From contig MLAK01000598.1 in NCBI GenBank assembly GCA_001839685.1, positions 1 through 64,000 on the forward strand: DNA of 64,000 bases, given 5' to 3'. The position numbers and the translations under genes were made by a program. Below, one piece after another: positions 48,346-59,803 of this stretch. Source of the stretch: Tritrichomonas foetus (taxonomy: Eukaryota > Parabasalia > Tritrichomonadida > Tritrichomonadidae). Under the pieces are notes generated by a model. The model saw only the letters and a list, made by a program, of their open reading frames with translations, ran no database searches and had not been told where the DNA came from. Positions within the stretch are counted from its first letter, which is position 1. The number at the start of each line of letters is the position of its first letter.

Positions 48346-48692
48346 GATTGTCTTTTAATTGTTGTTTTATAATTGTTGCCTTTAGATTGTTGTTTTTTAA
48401 TTGTTGCTTTAGATTGTTATTTTTTAATTGTTGTCTTTAGATTGTTGTCTTTAGATTGTTGTTTTTTAATTGTTGCTTTAGATTGTTGTCTTTAGATTGT
48501 TGTTTTTTAATTGTTGCCTTTAGATTGTTGTCTTTAGATTGTTATTTTTTAATTGTTGCCTTTAGATTGTTGTTTTTTAATTGTTGTCTTTAGATTGTTG
48601 TTTTTTAATTGTTGTCTTTAGATTGTTGTTTTTTAATTGTTGACTTTAGATTGTTGTTTTTTAATTGTTGTCTTTAGATTGTTGTCTTTAGG
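48346..48692 (+). repeat. T-rich 14-bp tandem array
   Basis: Units of ATTGTTGTTTTTTA and ATTGTTGTCTTTAG (also GCCTTTAG) alternate irregularly for about 350 bp. The array follows the gene at 47523 by 155 bases and may lie in its 3' region. The plus strand has almost no C. Confidence 0.9.
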
Positions 48693-51600
48693 ATAAACAC
48701 TTTCTTGTCTTTTCTTCAGATTTCTCTCTGAACTGAATATTACCTCTATCAATAATAAAATAAAATATGTATACAGAATGGCAGCTAATATTGGGGATGA
48801 TGATTTATTTGTCACATTTTTCATGTTTATCTTTTGTCATCGATTCTATTTGATCGATTAACCTTGAATTAACACGACCAATTGGAAGCATGATCAAGGT
48901 ACTAAAAACTGAAGTTTTCCTCTCTTCACTTTGCCCCACAAAATCCAACTCACATAGATCTGAAGTTGAATGAGTTTTCATAGTCTTCTGTATATTTATT
49001 TTTTCATGTTTCATCTTCAACAAAAGTTCGTAAAGTGAATTAGATTCAATTAAATCATGAAATGACAATTTTTACAAGAAAGCAGACTTGTAAATAGATG
49101 AACAAAAATTAGAAAACTGGCAATGGATTAAATGCTTTGAAAAAATTCTTAATTGAGACTCATTGTGTGTGTATGTGATTGATGTGTCAGAAATGTAATC
49201 GCGTTATATTTGACAAATCAAGTTAAAGGTTCCAGTCCTTGAGTTGGAGCTGAACTCATGATCAAAACTTTGTTTATTATTTATTCCTTTTGGATATTGA
49301 AATTTTGGTATTTGTGATTTGGTAAAAAAAGTGCATAGATCATACAAAATTTTCTTTTAAATTGAGAGGAATTTGTGAACTGAATCTAAAAATGATGAAG
49401 ATGAAATTTTGGGGCACTTGTAATCAAGTGTTGAACTTGTAAACAAAGAAAATGATGAACTAAAAAAAGGAAAAAAAACACAACAGAGTATCGAATATGT
49501 CAAAAATATTATGACATTCGTCAAAAATATATGCTGAGATTCTGTAAAAAAAAGACTCATCCTCAAAGAATTTATCCTCAGTTGAAGAAAAAAAAATGGA
49601 TTATGCACCTCAGGTAAAGAATTGAGAGATATCCGACATAAGCGGCATAATGGAAAAATTGAAAGAAAAAGAGTAAATGGACCAAAAAATGAATTAGTCA
49701 AACCGTTGAATTGTTCAATTCTCGAAAAGACAATTTGAAATTTTTATTTCCCTATAGTAATTTGAAAGAAATTGCATAAAATTGAAAAAATAGTAATGTG
49801 GATATATCTCAGAGAATATGATATTAATCCTTTTTACCTTTTTATATTTTAGTTATAATATATGATTTTAATAGAGATACTAACTATGTTTATATAAATA
49901 TCTTAAAAAAAAGGAGAAATATTAATCACCAAAAAGGTAATAAATCCTTATGATAATTGAATATAATTGAAATGTCACAAAATATCGGTTGGATTCAATG
50001 GTTTTACGTTTAATTTCAAAGAAAGGTGATACGAGTTTCAGTGATATACAGAAAATCTATATAATGTTTTAAAACAATTCAATATTATGAAAACCTACTT
50101 AGAAGTTTTCTCAATTATTGTAAAAAACAAAATTGAATATAATAAAAGCAAATGTTTAATTTTCAAGGAACTATCAGATACAAATAGACCAGTAAATTTA
50201 TTTGGAAAGAAGTAAAAAGTTTTATGAATTGGAAATAAGTGACATATTAGTCGAAAAAAATCAAAAATTCTATTGTAAAGTTCACAATGTGAACCTCCTC
50301 AATAAAGTCATTCAGAATTTTCAAATAATTCAAAAAAAAAAAAAAAAAGATAAAGAAGAAAAGAATCAATAGAATGGTCGAGAATTGAAGATTACAGTGA
50401 ATAAGTCTTTCTATATTGAAGAAAAAATCATTGTATGGGCGAATAAAATTTAGGGTAATATCAGATTGAGTAATTATGATTTCATAATTCTGGATTATTA
50501 GATATATGTTTAAATATTTTTAGATAGACCATAATGTGTGAGGTTTAAAGATTGCAATTATTTGGTTCATGTAGATATTATATGATTTCTATATGATTTG
50601 GTTTTGAATAGATTAAGTTTTCTATTATTAAAATTGAGATAATATTGATATGAAATATTCAAATTATTCTGAAAGAGATCAATGTTTCTGAATACAGTTG
50701 AGAAAGGGGTATTAGAATTTTATTACATATAGAAAAGTTTGATTTGAAAAAGTGTTTTCAATTTTAACTTAAATGGCATTTCAATAGTTTATTGAATATT
50801 GTACTTAATGAGTGAGTGGTTTTCTGGTTGATAATTATGCAAAATCATGTTACTTTTTCATCAAATAATAGGAATCATAAATATAACTCTTGAAATCTCC
50901 TAAAGATTTCGAAATAAAAATAATATTGTCGAGATATTACAATATTGACTTCTGTTCTCATTTGAGTGGCATTGAAATTCGAATACAGTTTTTTTGTGCT
51001 ACATTCTTCTTCACTGGATTGTTGTTTAAATCAATGATGGTCTATTTTATTTCCCATATGCATTGATAGAATGACATGATTAATTTAGGATGAAATAATC
51101 CATATCATGGTTCATTGAGATTATTAATTGAATTTTTCGAATATTCATCTTTCATCTTTATTTTGAAATACGAATATTATTCAGCTTCAATTATGAATTG
51201 ATTCAATATTCAATATATACAAATATATCGAATATTTTAGTTTCCAATCATTCATTTTTTTCAGATGTAATGAAAACATTTCAATAAACACTTTTGTATA
51301 TCATATTTAATATTCAAAATGAAACTCAATTTTTTAACAAATTCTGATTATTACACAATTTTTGATTCTGAATGATTTCAAAGTTATTAAATATTGAAAC
51401 TATCCACAAACTCATTGAATTAAAAAACCATTACATTCAATTTTTTCTCAAAAAAATAAATGTGCAATAACCGTCTAACTAATTATTATCCTATATCAAT
51501 TGGTAATTAATCTCATAATATACGGTAATATGCCAACTCATTTACATTTTTCATCAGTATACTCCCAATTGATATCAGTTTTTCATTCCAGTTTAAGAAT

Positions 51601-51996
51601 CATTACAATTAAATGATATTTAATACAATATTGAAAGATATCAAAGTTTCGATTTTTCATTTTACTCTGAAATATTTGAATATTATTAAAGTTTTTGAGA
51701 AAATTATTTGAAATAAAAAAAGTGGCATCATGAAAACACATGAATTTTCTTTCAAATTTCTTCCATGGCTGTATATGTTACATTCAGAAAATCCGAAACT
51801 ATTCCATTTTCTTCTCATAATTACTCAAATTATCAAAATAAAGCGAATTAGTGTTTTGCGGTTTTATGTGGCTTTAATTGTGACTAGAATTTATTGAATT
51901 AATTGAATTTATGTTTCTCACAAAAGCTTACAAAAATTGAATTATCACAAATCTCACAAATCTCATAAATATATCTTCATCGCAGATTTTTCGCAC
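48693..51996. other. 3.3-kb gene-poor region upstream of Myb gene 1
   Basis: A very AT-rich stretch. One weak frame on the minus strand (48805-49014, about 70 codons from its first ATG, acidic/basic and without a domain) is not convincing. Two neighbouring hairpins occur at about 49227-49258: AAGG-TTCCAGT-CCTT and GAGTT-GGAGCTG-AACTC. An A16 run lies at about 50334-50349. Several frames are short or lack ATG. It may act as a long regulatory region for the Myb gene. Confidence 0.5.
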
Positions 51997-52812
51997 ATGA
52001 ATAACAAACGAGTCACTCTATTTCCCTCTAGGCCGACCCCCTCCGGCAGACAGATGTTCACAAAAGAGGAGGATATTTATTTGCAGTTCCTTGTCAGAAG
52101 GCATGGAGAAAAGAATTGGAACGTCGTAGCGGCCCTAATGGGAAATCGTACAGCACGTCAATGTCGAGATCGATACCGAAACTATCTTTCCCCTTGCATA
52201 AATGTTTCCAAATGGACCGAAGAGGAAGATCGAGTACTAATTGCCAAACATCGCGAAATTGGACCGCACTGGAAGAAAATTGCGACCTTTTTCAATTCAC
52301 GGACTGACGTAAATATCAAAAATCGATTCAATTATTTAATGTCTCGACAAAATCAAAAACTGAAAAAACAACTCCCTCAGGAAGGAGGCATGCCTAATTC
52401 TCAAAATTTGAACATGTTATCAGATTTTGATAAGAATAGTGGCATGTTGCCAATCGGAATTGATTATCATTTTCACCAATTTCCTCTCACCCACCACATT
52501 CAAAACATGAACTGCAGCTTTAACAATATTGCAGCTAATGTTTATGGTCATAAGGAAATTATGAACTTTTCAAAAAATAATGCGAATTGCAAACCTCATC
52601 CAACTGTAATCCGGAATGGCCGCTCAGGTATGAAGGATCATGAAAATAAAATGACTACGGCTAATCAAAAAGAGACTGATAGAAACGAAAGTGAAGACTT
52701 AGATGAAGATAAACTCAACGATATTTTCGGGAATGATGAACCATTCGAATCCATTACTGGGAACTCAATTGATGATATCTTTACATCAGATCTTGTAACC
52801 ACAATATGGTAG
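51997..52812 (+). CDS. R2R3 Myb-domain DNA-binding protein 1
   Basis: A 271-residue nuclear factor. R2 covers about residues 20-65 (RQMFTKEEDIYLQFLVRRHG, NWNVVAALMGNRTARQCRDRY) and R3 about 70-118 (KWTEEEDRVLIAKH, HWKKIATFFNSRTDVNIKNR). The first Trp of R2 is Phe, as in the paralogue at 59804. The rest is Asn/Met/His-rich, with an acidic C-terminus (SEDLDEDKLNDIFGNDEPFE) that could activate transcription. In Trichomonas, Myb proteins bind core-promoter elements and regulate iron-responsive genes. ATG 51997 is the first in frame; an upstream extension starts with TTG. Confidence 0.93.
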   Translation: MNNKRVTLFPSRPTPSGRQMFTKEEDIYLQFLVRRHGEKNWNVVAALMGNRTARQCRDRYRNYLSPCINVSKWTEEEDRVLIAKHREIGPHWKKIATFFNSRTDVNIKNRFNYLMSRQNQKLKKQLPQEGGMPNSQNLNMLSDFDKNSGMLPIGIDYHFHQFPLTHHIQNMNCSFNNIAANVYGHKEIMNFSKNNANCKPHPTVIRNGRSGMKDHENKMTTANQKETDRNESEDLDEDKLNDIFGNDEPFESITGNSIDDIFTSDLVTTIW

Positions 52813-53310
52813 AAATAAAAGTAGAATTATATAGAAATACTAAGTTGAAATACTGATAGAAATACTAAGTTGAAATAATATTTCAACGATCGAGAATTGA
52901 ATAGAATTTTTGTTTATATTGTCTGAAATAAAAATGTTTTTTTTTGTACATTGTAACAAGATTTTTTCTATTTTATATTGTTATTGTATGTTTGATGACA
53001 TGAGGTTTCAAATAAAGTGAGAACAGTCATTTTCGATCAGACTAATATCGAATAAATTTTCAGATATTATCACTGTTATATCTACGAAGTCTGGATTGGA
53101 CTTTTTATTGCCAATAAACCATGGATATTTTATTATTTATTGAATGAGGAAATGAGTTTTTTCATCGACCAATGATCAAAAGGTTAGAACTTTAGTTAAC
53201 AATTTATGATTTTCGTTAACCATTTATGAGTGTGTATCATTTCATTTTTGACCATATAATTGACCTTTTGGATTTACCTTCTAGTTTGATAATTATTCAA
53301 GTTATTCTTC
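52813..53310. other. Intergenic region
   Basis: About 500 AT-rich bases. A short duplication, TAGAAATACTAAGTTGAAATA, occurs twice near 52831-52876. The right end, TTGACCTTTTGGATTTACCTTC, precedes the BTB gene and carries CCTTTT words like those at other starts. Confidence 0.4.
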
Positions 53311-54777
53311 ATGGCAGCATTGGAATCTGAGAACAAACTCCAATATCGATTCTATGACTATTGGAAACGAAAAATATTCATTGATTGCCATATAATCACA
53401 GGACATGACACAATTCCTTGCCATCGATTAATTTTAGCGAAAAACAGCCGATATTTCTTCCAAATCATTTGTTCAAACGACAAAGAAGTAAAAGAGATTG
53501 AAATCAAATTTGACCCTGGAAATAACCTCAAGCACGTTATCGAATATTTATATTCGGGCACAATTGAAATCAATCAAAACAACTTAATTCAATTTGCTGC
53601 TATTGCTTACTACTATCAAATAGAATCACTGATATCAATTGTTGATTTATCATTGATTCAATTCATGAAAAAAGAAAACGCGATTTATTTTCTCAAGCAA
53701 TGCAAAAAGCTCAATTTCAATAAATTCAATCAAAAGTTTGCGGATTTCTTTATTGATGTTATAAACTGTATGAATAATGAAGAAAAGCAGGAAACAGAAC
53801 ATGGAAATAGTTCATTGCTTTACAATTTGAACATTTTGAACAGTAAAAAAGAATTAAAAATTCAAAACATTATTAAATATGCTGATTCAGAATTAGTTTC
53901 TCTCCTTCTAAATGGATTACCTGAAATGCCAATTGAAGAGAAAATTTCAACACTTGATTTATTCGCATCCTACCAAACTTCTCTTGATTCCACTGATCAA
54001 GAGTTTCTCACAAAGGTGATTGATTTTACAGATGAAAACTCATACAAATTTTTCATTAAATTTAAATGTGATTGGGTTACAAATGAAATTCAAAGATCAA
54101 TGATCTCAACAATTCTGACCAGGCGTCGAGAACATATCAAGTATTATGAAAACAATCTTGAAAATCCAAATTTATCTATTCAAAATTCAAATCAATTTCC
54201 GATTCAAACACAAGATCAAACACTTCCTATAGGAAGATGGTCTGCATTTGCAAAATTAACAAAAATCTTTTATGTTGACGAAGGTTGTGAACAGTTTGAC
54301 ATGATTGAATTTATTAGAACACTCGGTGGATCAATTCATCCAATTAATCCTGTGAAATTTGGATTTCTAAATATCTTCCACACCAGACCTCTTGCTAACA
54401 TTTTTGGTGGGATGCAAATTTTCGAAGAAAAAAGATATTTTGCATCAAATAAAATTAATAGTGTTTTTCCTTCAATTGAATTTACCTTTGGCCCGAAAGA
54501 ACATTTCCTCATTCATTCAATTTGTCTCGATGACGTCGAACCGGTTTCAAAAACTGATTGGAAAGTGAAAAAGCCTCATTCAGGAAAAACTCTTGTTTCT
54601 TTGTTCAGACAAAACTCGACTGCTTTTGAGGCTAATCTTCCAAGACCGTTTCAAGAAAACGAAATCGGCAGTAATAGTCCTGCGTCAGTTATCAGACTCA
54701 CAATGGTTGAACCAAATTCATCTGGTGGTTGGATTTTTCGATTTTCTTTCCCACATTTGATTGGCTCTTTTGTGTAA
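53311..54777 (+). CDS. BTB/POZ-domain protein with C-terminal discoidin-like domain
   Basis: A 488-residue protein. Residues about 18-105 are a BTB domain (DCHIITGHDTIPCHRLILAK, FFQIICSNDKEV, VIEYLYSGTIEINQNNLIQF), a dimerisation and Cullin-3 adaptor fold. The middle (about 110-280) is helical, BACK-like. The last 180 residues, with TLGGSIHPINP, IEFTFGPKEHFLIHSICL and RLTMVEPNSSGGWIFRFS, resemble the F5/8-type, galactose-binding-like domain often joined to BTB in trichomonads. The ATG is at 53311. It may select targets for ubiquitination; the target is unknown. Confidence 0.85.
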   Translation: MAALESENKLQYRFYDYWKRKIFIDCHIITGHDTIPCHRLILAKNSRYFFQIICSNDKEVKEIEIKFDPGNNLKHVIEYLYSGTIEINQNNLIQFAAIAYYYQIESLISIVDLSLIQFMKKENAIYFLKQCKKLNFNKFNQKFADFFIDVINCMNNEEKQETEHGNSSLLYNLNILNSKKELKIQNIIKYADSELVSLLLNGLPEMPIEEKISTLDLFASYQTSLDSTDQEFLTKVIDFTDENSYKFFIKFKCDWVTNEIQRSMISTILTRRREHIKYYENNLENPNLSIQNSNQFPIQTQDQTLPIGRWSAFAKLTKIFYVDEGCEQFDMIEFIRTLGGSIHPINPVKFGFLNIFHTRPLANIFGGMQIFEEKRYFASNKINSVFPSIEFTFGPKEHFLIHSICLDDVEPVSKTDWKVKKPHSGKTLVSLFRQNSTAFEANLPRPFQENEIGSNSPASVIRLTMVEPNSSGGWIFRFSFPHLIGSFV

Positions 54778-55985
54778 ACATGTTTTGAAATACAAGAATT
54801 TATACTTTATATTATTAGAATTCTAATAATTCACAATTGTGAGTCAATCTTTTTGATGGCAATATTATTGCCAAAAGGTCAATAATAATGGAATGATGAT
54901 AAACATTCTAAGATAAAAACATTTTTATCCAGAGACAGGAGTGAAAATTCGAAAGAAATGATTTCCACATTATATTCAAAGTCGCGAATTTACTGATGAT
55001 TTCAACAGACCCAGTTAATCAAAAAACAATGCAAATATGAATATCAGCATTAATTTTTGAGTGATCTAGAGGAGCTTCATACACCAAAAAGCTATCAAAA
55101 CAATATATGGGTGCCCATATGTTTTTCTTTCGATCTTTTTGAATAAGTTTTGAAATTCTTCTAATTTGCTCACTTTTTGTTAAAGAGGAAATTGAATGAA
55201 GATAGAATTCTGAGAAAAGTTTCCTGATGAAAGTGTTTTCTAATCTTAAATTTGATATTCATATAGCCATTCCTATCGTCATTCGGAAGAATTGTATCTT
55301 CAGAAATTCGAAATTTCTGAAATTCCTTTTTTGATTTCTCCCATCTTGATTATCTCCCACCATGAATAATAAATGATTAAGTAGAAAGATAAGGTATTCA
55401 TATGTCAATGTTCTTAATTTTCAAGTCAAAACGAACAATATGACAATAGAAATAGCTCATAAGTATTTTCAATGAAGAAATGATTTAGAAAAGGAATTAA
55501 TTGTGTACTTTTCTCAAAGTAGCATTGGAAATTCTCAATATGTGTATTTTAGTGGAACAAATATTTGGAAGCAATAATCCGATGAAACGCATGAAAAAAA
55601 TTATGTGGTAAAACTTTATTGTGACTACCTGAGTATTTTGATGGCAATTTGGGAAATAAAAATGTTTTGAATTTGTGATAGAATATCAGTGAGGAAATTT
55701 TCAACTTCATTTCTCTATTTTGAGATTTCATATAATCAATATTGACGGAGTGAACAATATGATGGATAATAAAAAGATAAGCATTTGTCTTTATTTACAC
55801 GAAAAACTTCACAAAACTCAGAGCAATTCAATTAATTCAATTTTATAAGAAAAATTTTGAATTATTTAAAGTTATGGACAATATTTTCTGAGGATTTATA
55901 AAAACTTGTCGGATGCATATTCATCTATATACCAATATATTAGAGATTTCAGCAAGTTTTATTTCATTTCCGATTTAAAATCAGA
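54778..55985. other. Intergenic region left of transposon copy 3
   Basis: About 1.2 kb of AT-rich sequence, with no supported gene. ATTCTAATAATTCACAATTGTGA near 54820 is partly palindromic (TCACAATTGTGA). Confidence 0.4.
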
Positions 55986-56523
55986 ATTTGAATAGATGTA
56001 TACAAACCAAATAGTCTTAACGTACGAAATCACTAAAATGATCCTTATCATCAGTATTACTTAATACCATCAGTCAAAAATCAAAACCCAAATAGCTAAA
56101 AGAATGACGAAAATTTCCCTTATCGCAAACTTCGCAAATGGCCGAATTCAAAAATATTTCGAAAATGATTCTGAAGAAGCTATTGTTTCAGTTTTCGGGT
56201 GAACAGCTTTCAGTCAATTGTTAAATCTATTTTTTATAGTTATGAGCCATATTTATTCATAGTTTTGAAATTTTGCAACAATTAAACCGAAAAAAGAGCG
56301 ATTTTGGAGAAAGCCTAAAAAAAAATTGTGAGAAGCTTTTTTTCCAAGAATCACAAAGATTATAATACTGCTTCCCATAATTCTATTTACACTTCTTCTA
56401 TCGATTTTTAATTAAAAATCGCGAAAATTTTGATAGTTTTAACTCAGTGATGTTGAATTAATTCAATTTCCATTTGACAAATATGAATGTATTGAAATCT
56501 TTTCTGTCATAAAATTTTAGTAT

Positions 56524-56784
56524 ATGAAGAAAATAGACTGGCAGTCCTCAACAGCACATTCTCAAGCAGGGATACAGATACAACGATTGAAAGACCAAAT
56601 CAAGAAAAATGGAATCCAATATGTTTTTTTCCAGACTCGATGCCAAGTGAATTTTCTGATGACTCGCCATTTAGATGGCAAAACATTCGTAATCTTCTCA
56701 TTGATGCCTAAATTTTTTTTATTTATATCAAAATTATTAATATTTTTTTTATACTTCATTTTTGTATTTTGGAAAACATTATAA
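56524..56784 (+). CDS. 86-residue frame inside transposon copy 3
   Basis: Identical in protein to that of copy 1. It ends before the gap. No domain is recognised. Confidence 0.3.
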   Translation: MKKIDWQSSTAHSQAGIQIQRLKDQIKKNGIQYVFFQTRCQVNFLMTRHLDGKTFVIFSLMPKFFLFISKLLIFFLYFIFVFWKTL

Positions 56785-57067
56785 TTTTCGATGGAGGGTC
56801 ATATGATAATAAAAAGCACGATTTATGATAAGAAATAATCAAGATATTAATGCTATAAAATCACTTTTTATCTCAATAATTCTCAGAAATTTCTGTGGGG
56901 TTTATTTTTTTCTCACAATTTTTTTTTGGATTTGGTTTTCTCTGTATCTTGATTTTTAAATTATAATATTTATATATTATTAATAGGATTACAATTAAAT
57001 AATTTTTAGATGACAATAATATCAACAATTATTCATTTAGATCTCTCAATAGTCTTCTACATCTAGA

Positions 57068-57319
57068 NNNNNNNNNNNNNNNNNNNNNNNNNNNNNNNNN
57101 NNNNNNNNNNNNNNNNNNNNNNNNNNNNNNNNNNNNNNNNNNNNNNNNNNNNNNNNNNNNNNNNNNNNNNNNNNNNNNNNNNNNNNNNNNNNNNNNNNNN
57201 NNNNNNNNNNNNNNNNNNNNNNNNNNNNNNNNNNNNNNNNNNNNNNNNNNNNNNNNNNNNNNNNNNNNNNNNNNNNNNNNNNNNNNNNNNNNNNNNNNNN
57301 NNNNNNNNNNNNNNNNNNN
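57068..57319. other. Assembly gap (N run)
   Basis: 252 N bases inside transposon copy 3, at the point where copies 1 and 2 switch to their right terminal repeat. Confidence 0.98.
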
Positions 57320-57855
57320 TCTTTTATAACATACATACACTTCATCTTTGGTGTTTAATAAAGGTGAACTGAGTTTTTTGAGAAAAAAGAATCGTTATCT
57401 CAAAACTCAAAAGAAGAATTTTTTTCAATTTTNGTGTATATTCTCTTCTATAACAATCATGATGTTTGCCTGCGTTATAAGGAAAAACTATCGTTCAAAA
57501 TCGAGAACTGGACAAAAANACAATATTCAGGATAAGTCGAAATGAAAGTGTCAAAATCATGCAAAAACGTGAAGATTCGTTGGTCTGATGTTCTATAATA
57601 TATTTAGCCCAGAATAAAAGAAAAACCTTGGATTTGATTTCTAATTATTAACAAATAAGGAATATTGCAAATTTGTGTTTGAATGATTTATGGCCTTTTT
57701 AATTGACATCATTTTATTGGGAAAAAATCCTCAACACNCCCATTTCTGTTTGGACGAATGAATCGCATTNATTGTCGAGAAATTGTGAATTTTGTTCAAT
57801 AAAAATAAACGTATTTCTAGGTTGGGTACATTTGTTTGTATACATCTATTTGAAT

Positions 57856-59803
57856 GTTTATTGGGTGAATAAGATTGAATACTATTGAATAGATCATAGA
57901 AAAATAAAAATGACGAATTACTTCGTGCCAAAAGAAAAAATTATGATAAACGTGGGTATTTTCGTATTCTTAGTGCTATATTTGTTTAGGAAAATGGTTA
58001 TATTGGGAAAATTTCCGTACTTTGAATGCAACCGAAACATTTACAGATCATTGTGATTTGAATGATTTCATTGAATTTTTTATCTCACCATAGAAATAAC
58101 ACTAATTGAGTTATTTCATTGACCTCAATTTCTGAATCAAGATTATTTTTCGGGTTTTCCTCTATCAACCCCCTTAACAACATTTAGAAGCCAATAATAA
58201 AAGTTTTTTTTTTCGAATTCATGATGGATTGCCGATATAGCCATTGCATAGGCATATTATGAAGGACTCTGAGGGGATAAAAATCTTTGGTGATGGTTTG
58301 TATTAGAAAATTTATACTGGGAAAACAGCAAAAACTTTTTGAAATAATTTGGAGAATAATACTAACAAATAAAAATCAGATAATTGAATTTATTTCGATG
58401 ATGAAAAGAAATTTTGAACGTTAGCATATTTGAATCATCTTTGAAATAGTTTTTTTGAGGACCTTTTGTATTATTGATTTAATAAAATCTCTTGGTTAAT
58501 TTTTTGAAAGAATTAATTCAAAATAATTATTTTTTGTGTGGAGATAATGATTAACACCGTGAAATGCATTTATTTATTGAAATATGCTTAATGCAAATGT
58601 TAATGATACTCTTGATATTCATCATGCCACATGTCATTTGACGAATTATTTTTCTGAGATGATCTCTCGATATGAATGAGTTGAAAACGCAAATAGTTAG
58701 ACAGAGATATACAAATCATTCAGATTCAGATTTGCTAGCAGAAAATATCGAGCGAAATAAAAAAAAAGATATACATTGAAATTCTAAAATATTGACTTAT
58801 TTGTATCAGTAATATGGATTTACCTTTTTATGCCATCTTCAAAAGATGAAGGAGAATTCAGCTTTTGAAATTTTGTTCAACCAAATTATTAAAATATGAT
58901 GAGATTTTTCTTCTAAAAAATTTGGAGAATTTCTTTTAATGTATCTGTTTTTTGTAGATATTGGACAACAATATGAATGAGAAAGAAAAAACATTAACCT
59001 ATCTAGAAATTGATAGAAATCAATATTACATTTTTTTATTTTTTCTTTGAATTATTTAGAAAATGTGAATAAATAAGAGAATCATCATCAAAAACTATCT
59101 CACAATCGTATCAGTATAGAAAATTCAATACTCAACAAGCACTATGGCTTCAGAAATAGAAAAAATGAATCATTTCAAATCAGATATTGTTTTGAATAAT
59201 TATTCTCAATTTGTCATTTTGTATTCATGAAATTATATCTAATTTTACCGAGTGAAATACCAGGAAAAGATATACGTGACCACTTTCCTTTTTTCCTTCT
59301 CAATTAAATGACTCAACTATTCAAAAATCAATAAAAAATAATTCACAAATCATCATTCACACAGAAACAGATCTCAACTTCTTATACAAATTTTTACATT
59401 ATATTCAATTATGTCTTTTCGTTTAGATTTTTCTGAGAATTTCTTGATGTTTAATTCTTTTCACAATTATTTCAGGAATATTTATCTCGATTCAACAATT
59501 CTTTCAATTAATATTTGAAGATTTGTATTCACAAAATATTGATAGATATCCAAAAATTCAAAGCCATATAAATTAAATTAAATTAACATGTGTGAATGAG
59601 TGTTAGACTCTCTTAATTTTGTTTAGTAAAATTATTCTTGTTATCTAAAAAGAATTACAAATATCTCTTATTTTAAATCTCTCATTTTCATATTCACCTA
59701 TTTCTTTTCAATTATTTCTGATTTCTCAATTCTTCTCTCAATTACCTAAAAATCTCACACAAATTTCTATACCATTCAAAAATCGAAATAAATCAAATCT
59801 CAA
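57856..59803. other. 1.95-kb gene-poor region upstream of Myb gene 2
   Basis: Very AT-rich with no supported gene. One ACTTTTTGA word is at 58334. The last 400 bases become C- and T-rich on the plus strand (TCTCTCATTTTC, TTTCTCAATTCTTCTCTC), perhaps a long pyrimidine-rich leader of the Myb transcript. Confidence 0.4.

Larger units (their letters stand above)
55994..57847 (+). mobile_element. Longer DNA transposon, copy 3, with 8-bp target duplication
   Basis: Its first 1,074 bp match copies 1 and 2, and are almost identical to copy 1. After ACATCTAGA the sequence is interrupted by N (57068-57319) and then continues with about 515 bp not found in the other copies. A right end TTTGTTTGTATACATCT closes it at 57847. 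ATTTGAAT flanks both ends (55986-55993 and 57848-57855), so these are the true insertion limits. The element is therefore longer than copies 1 and 2 and could be closer to a full-length one, or it could hold a nested insertion. Single N calls occur at 57433, 57519, 57738 and 57770. Confidence 0.88.

Noticed and set aside
49201..49260. Possible tRNA because of GGTTCCAGTCC
   Set aside because: It looks like a T-arm, but no acceptor stem, D arm or anticodon arm can be placed around it, and the loop base after TTC is not a purine.
49357..49701. 114-codon minus-strand frame
   Set aside because: It starts without ATG and is a Phe/Ser/Leu-rich reading of A-rich DNA; probably chance.
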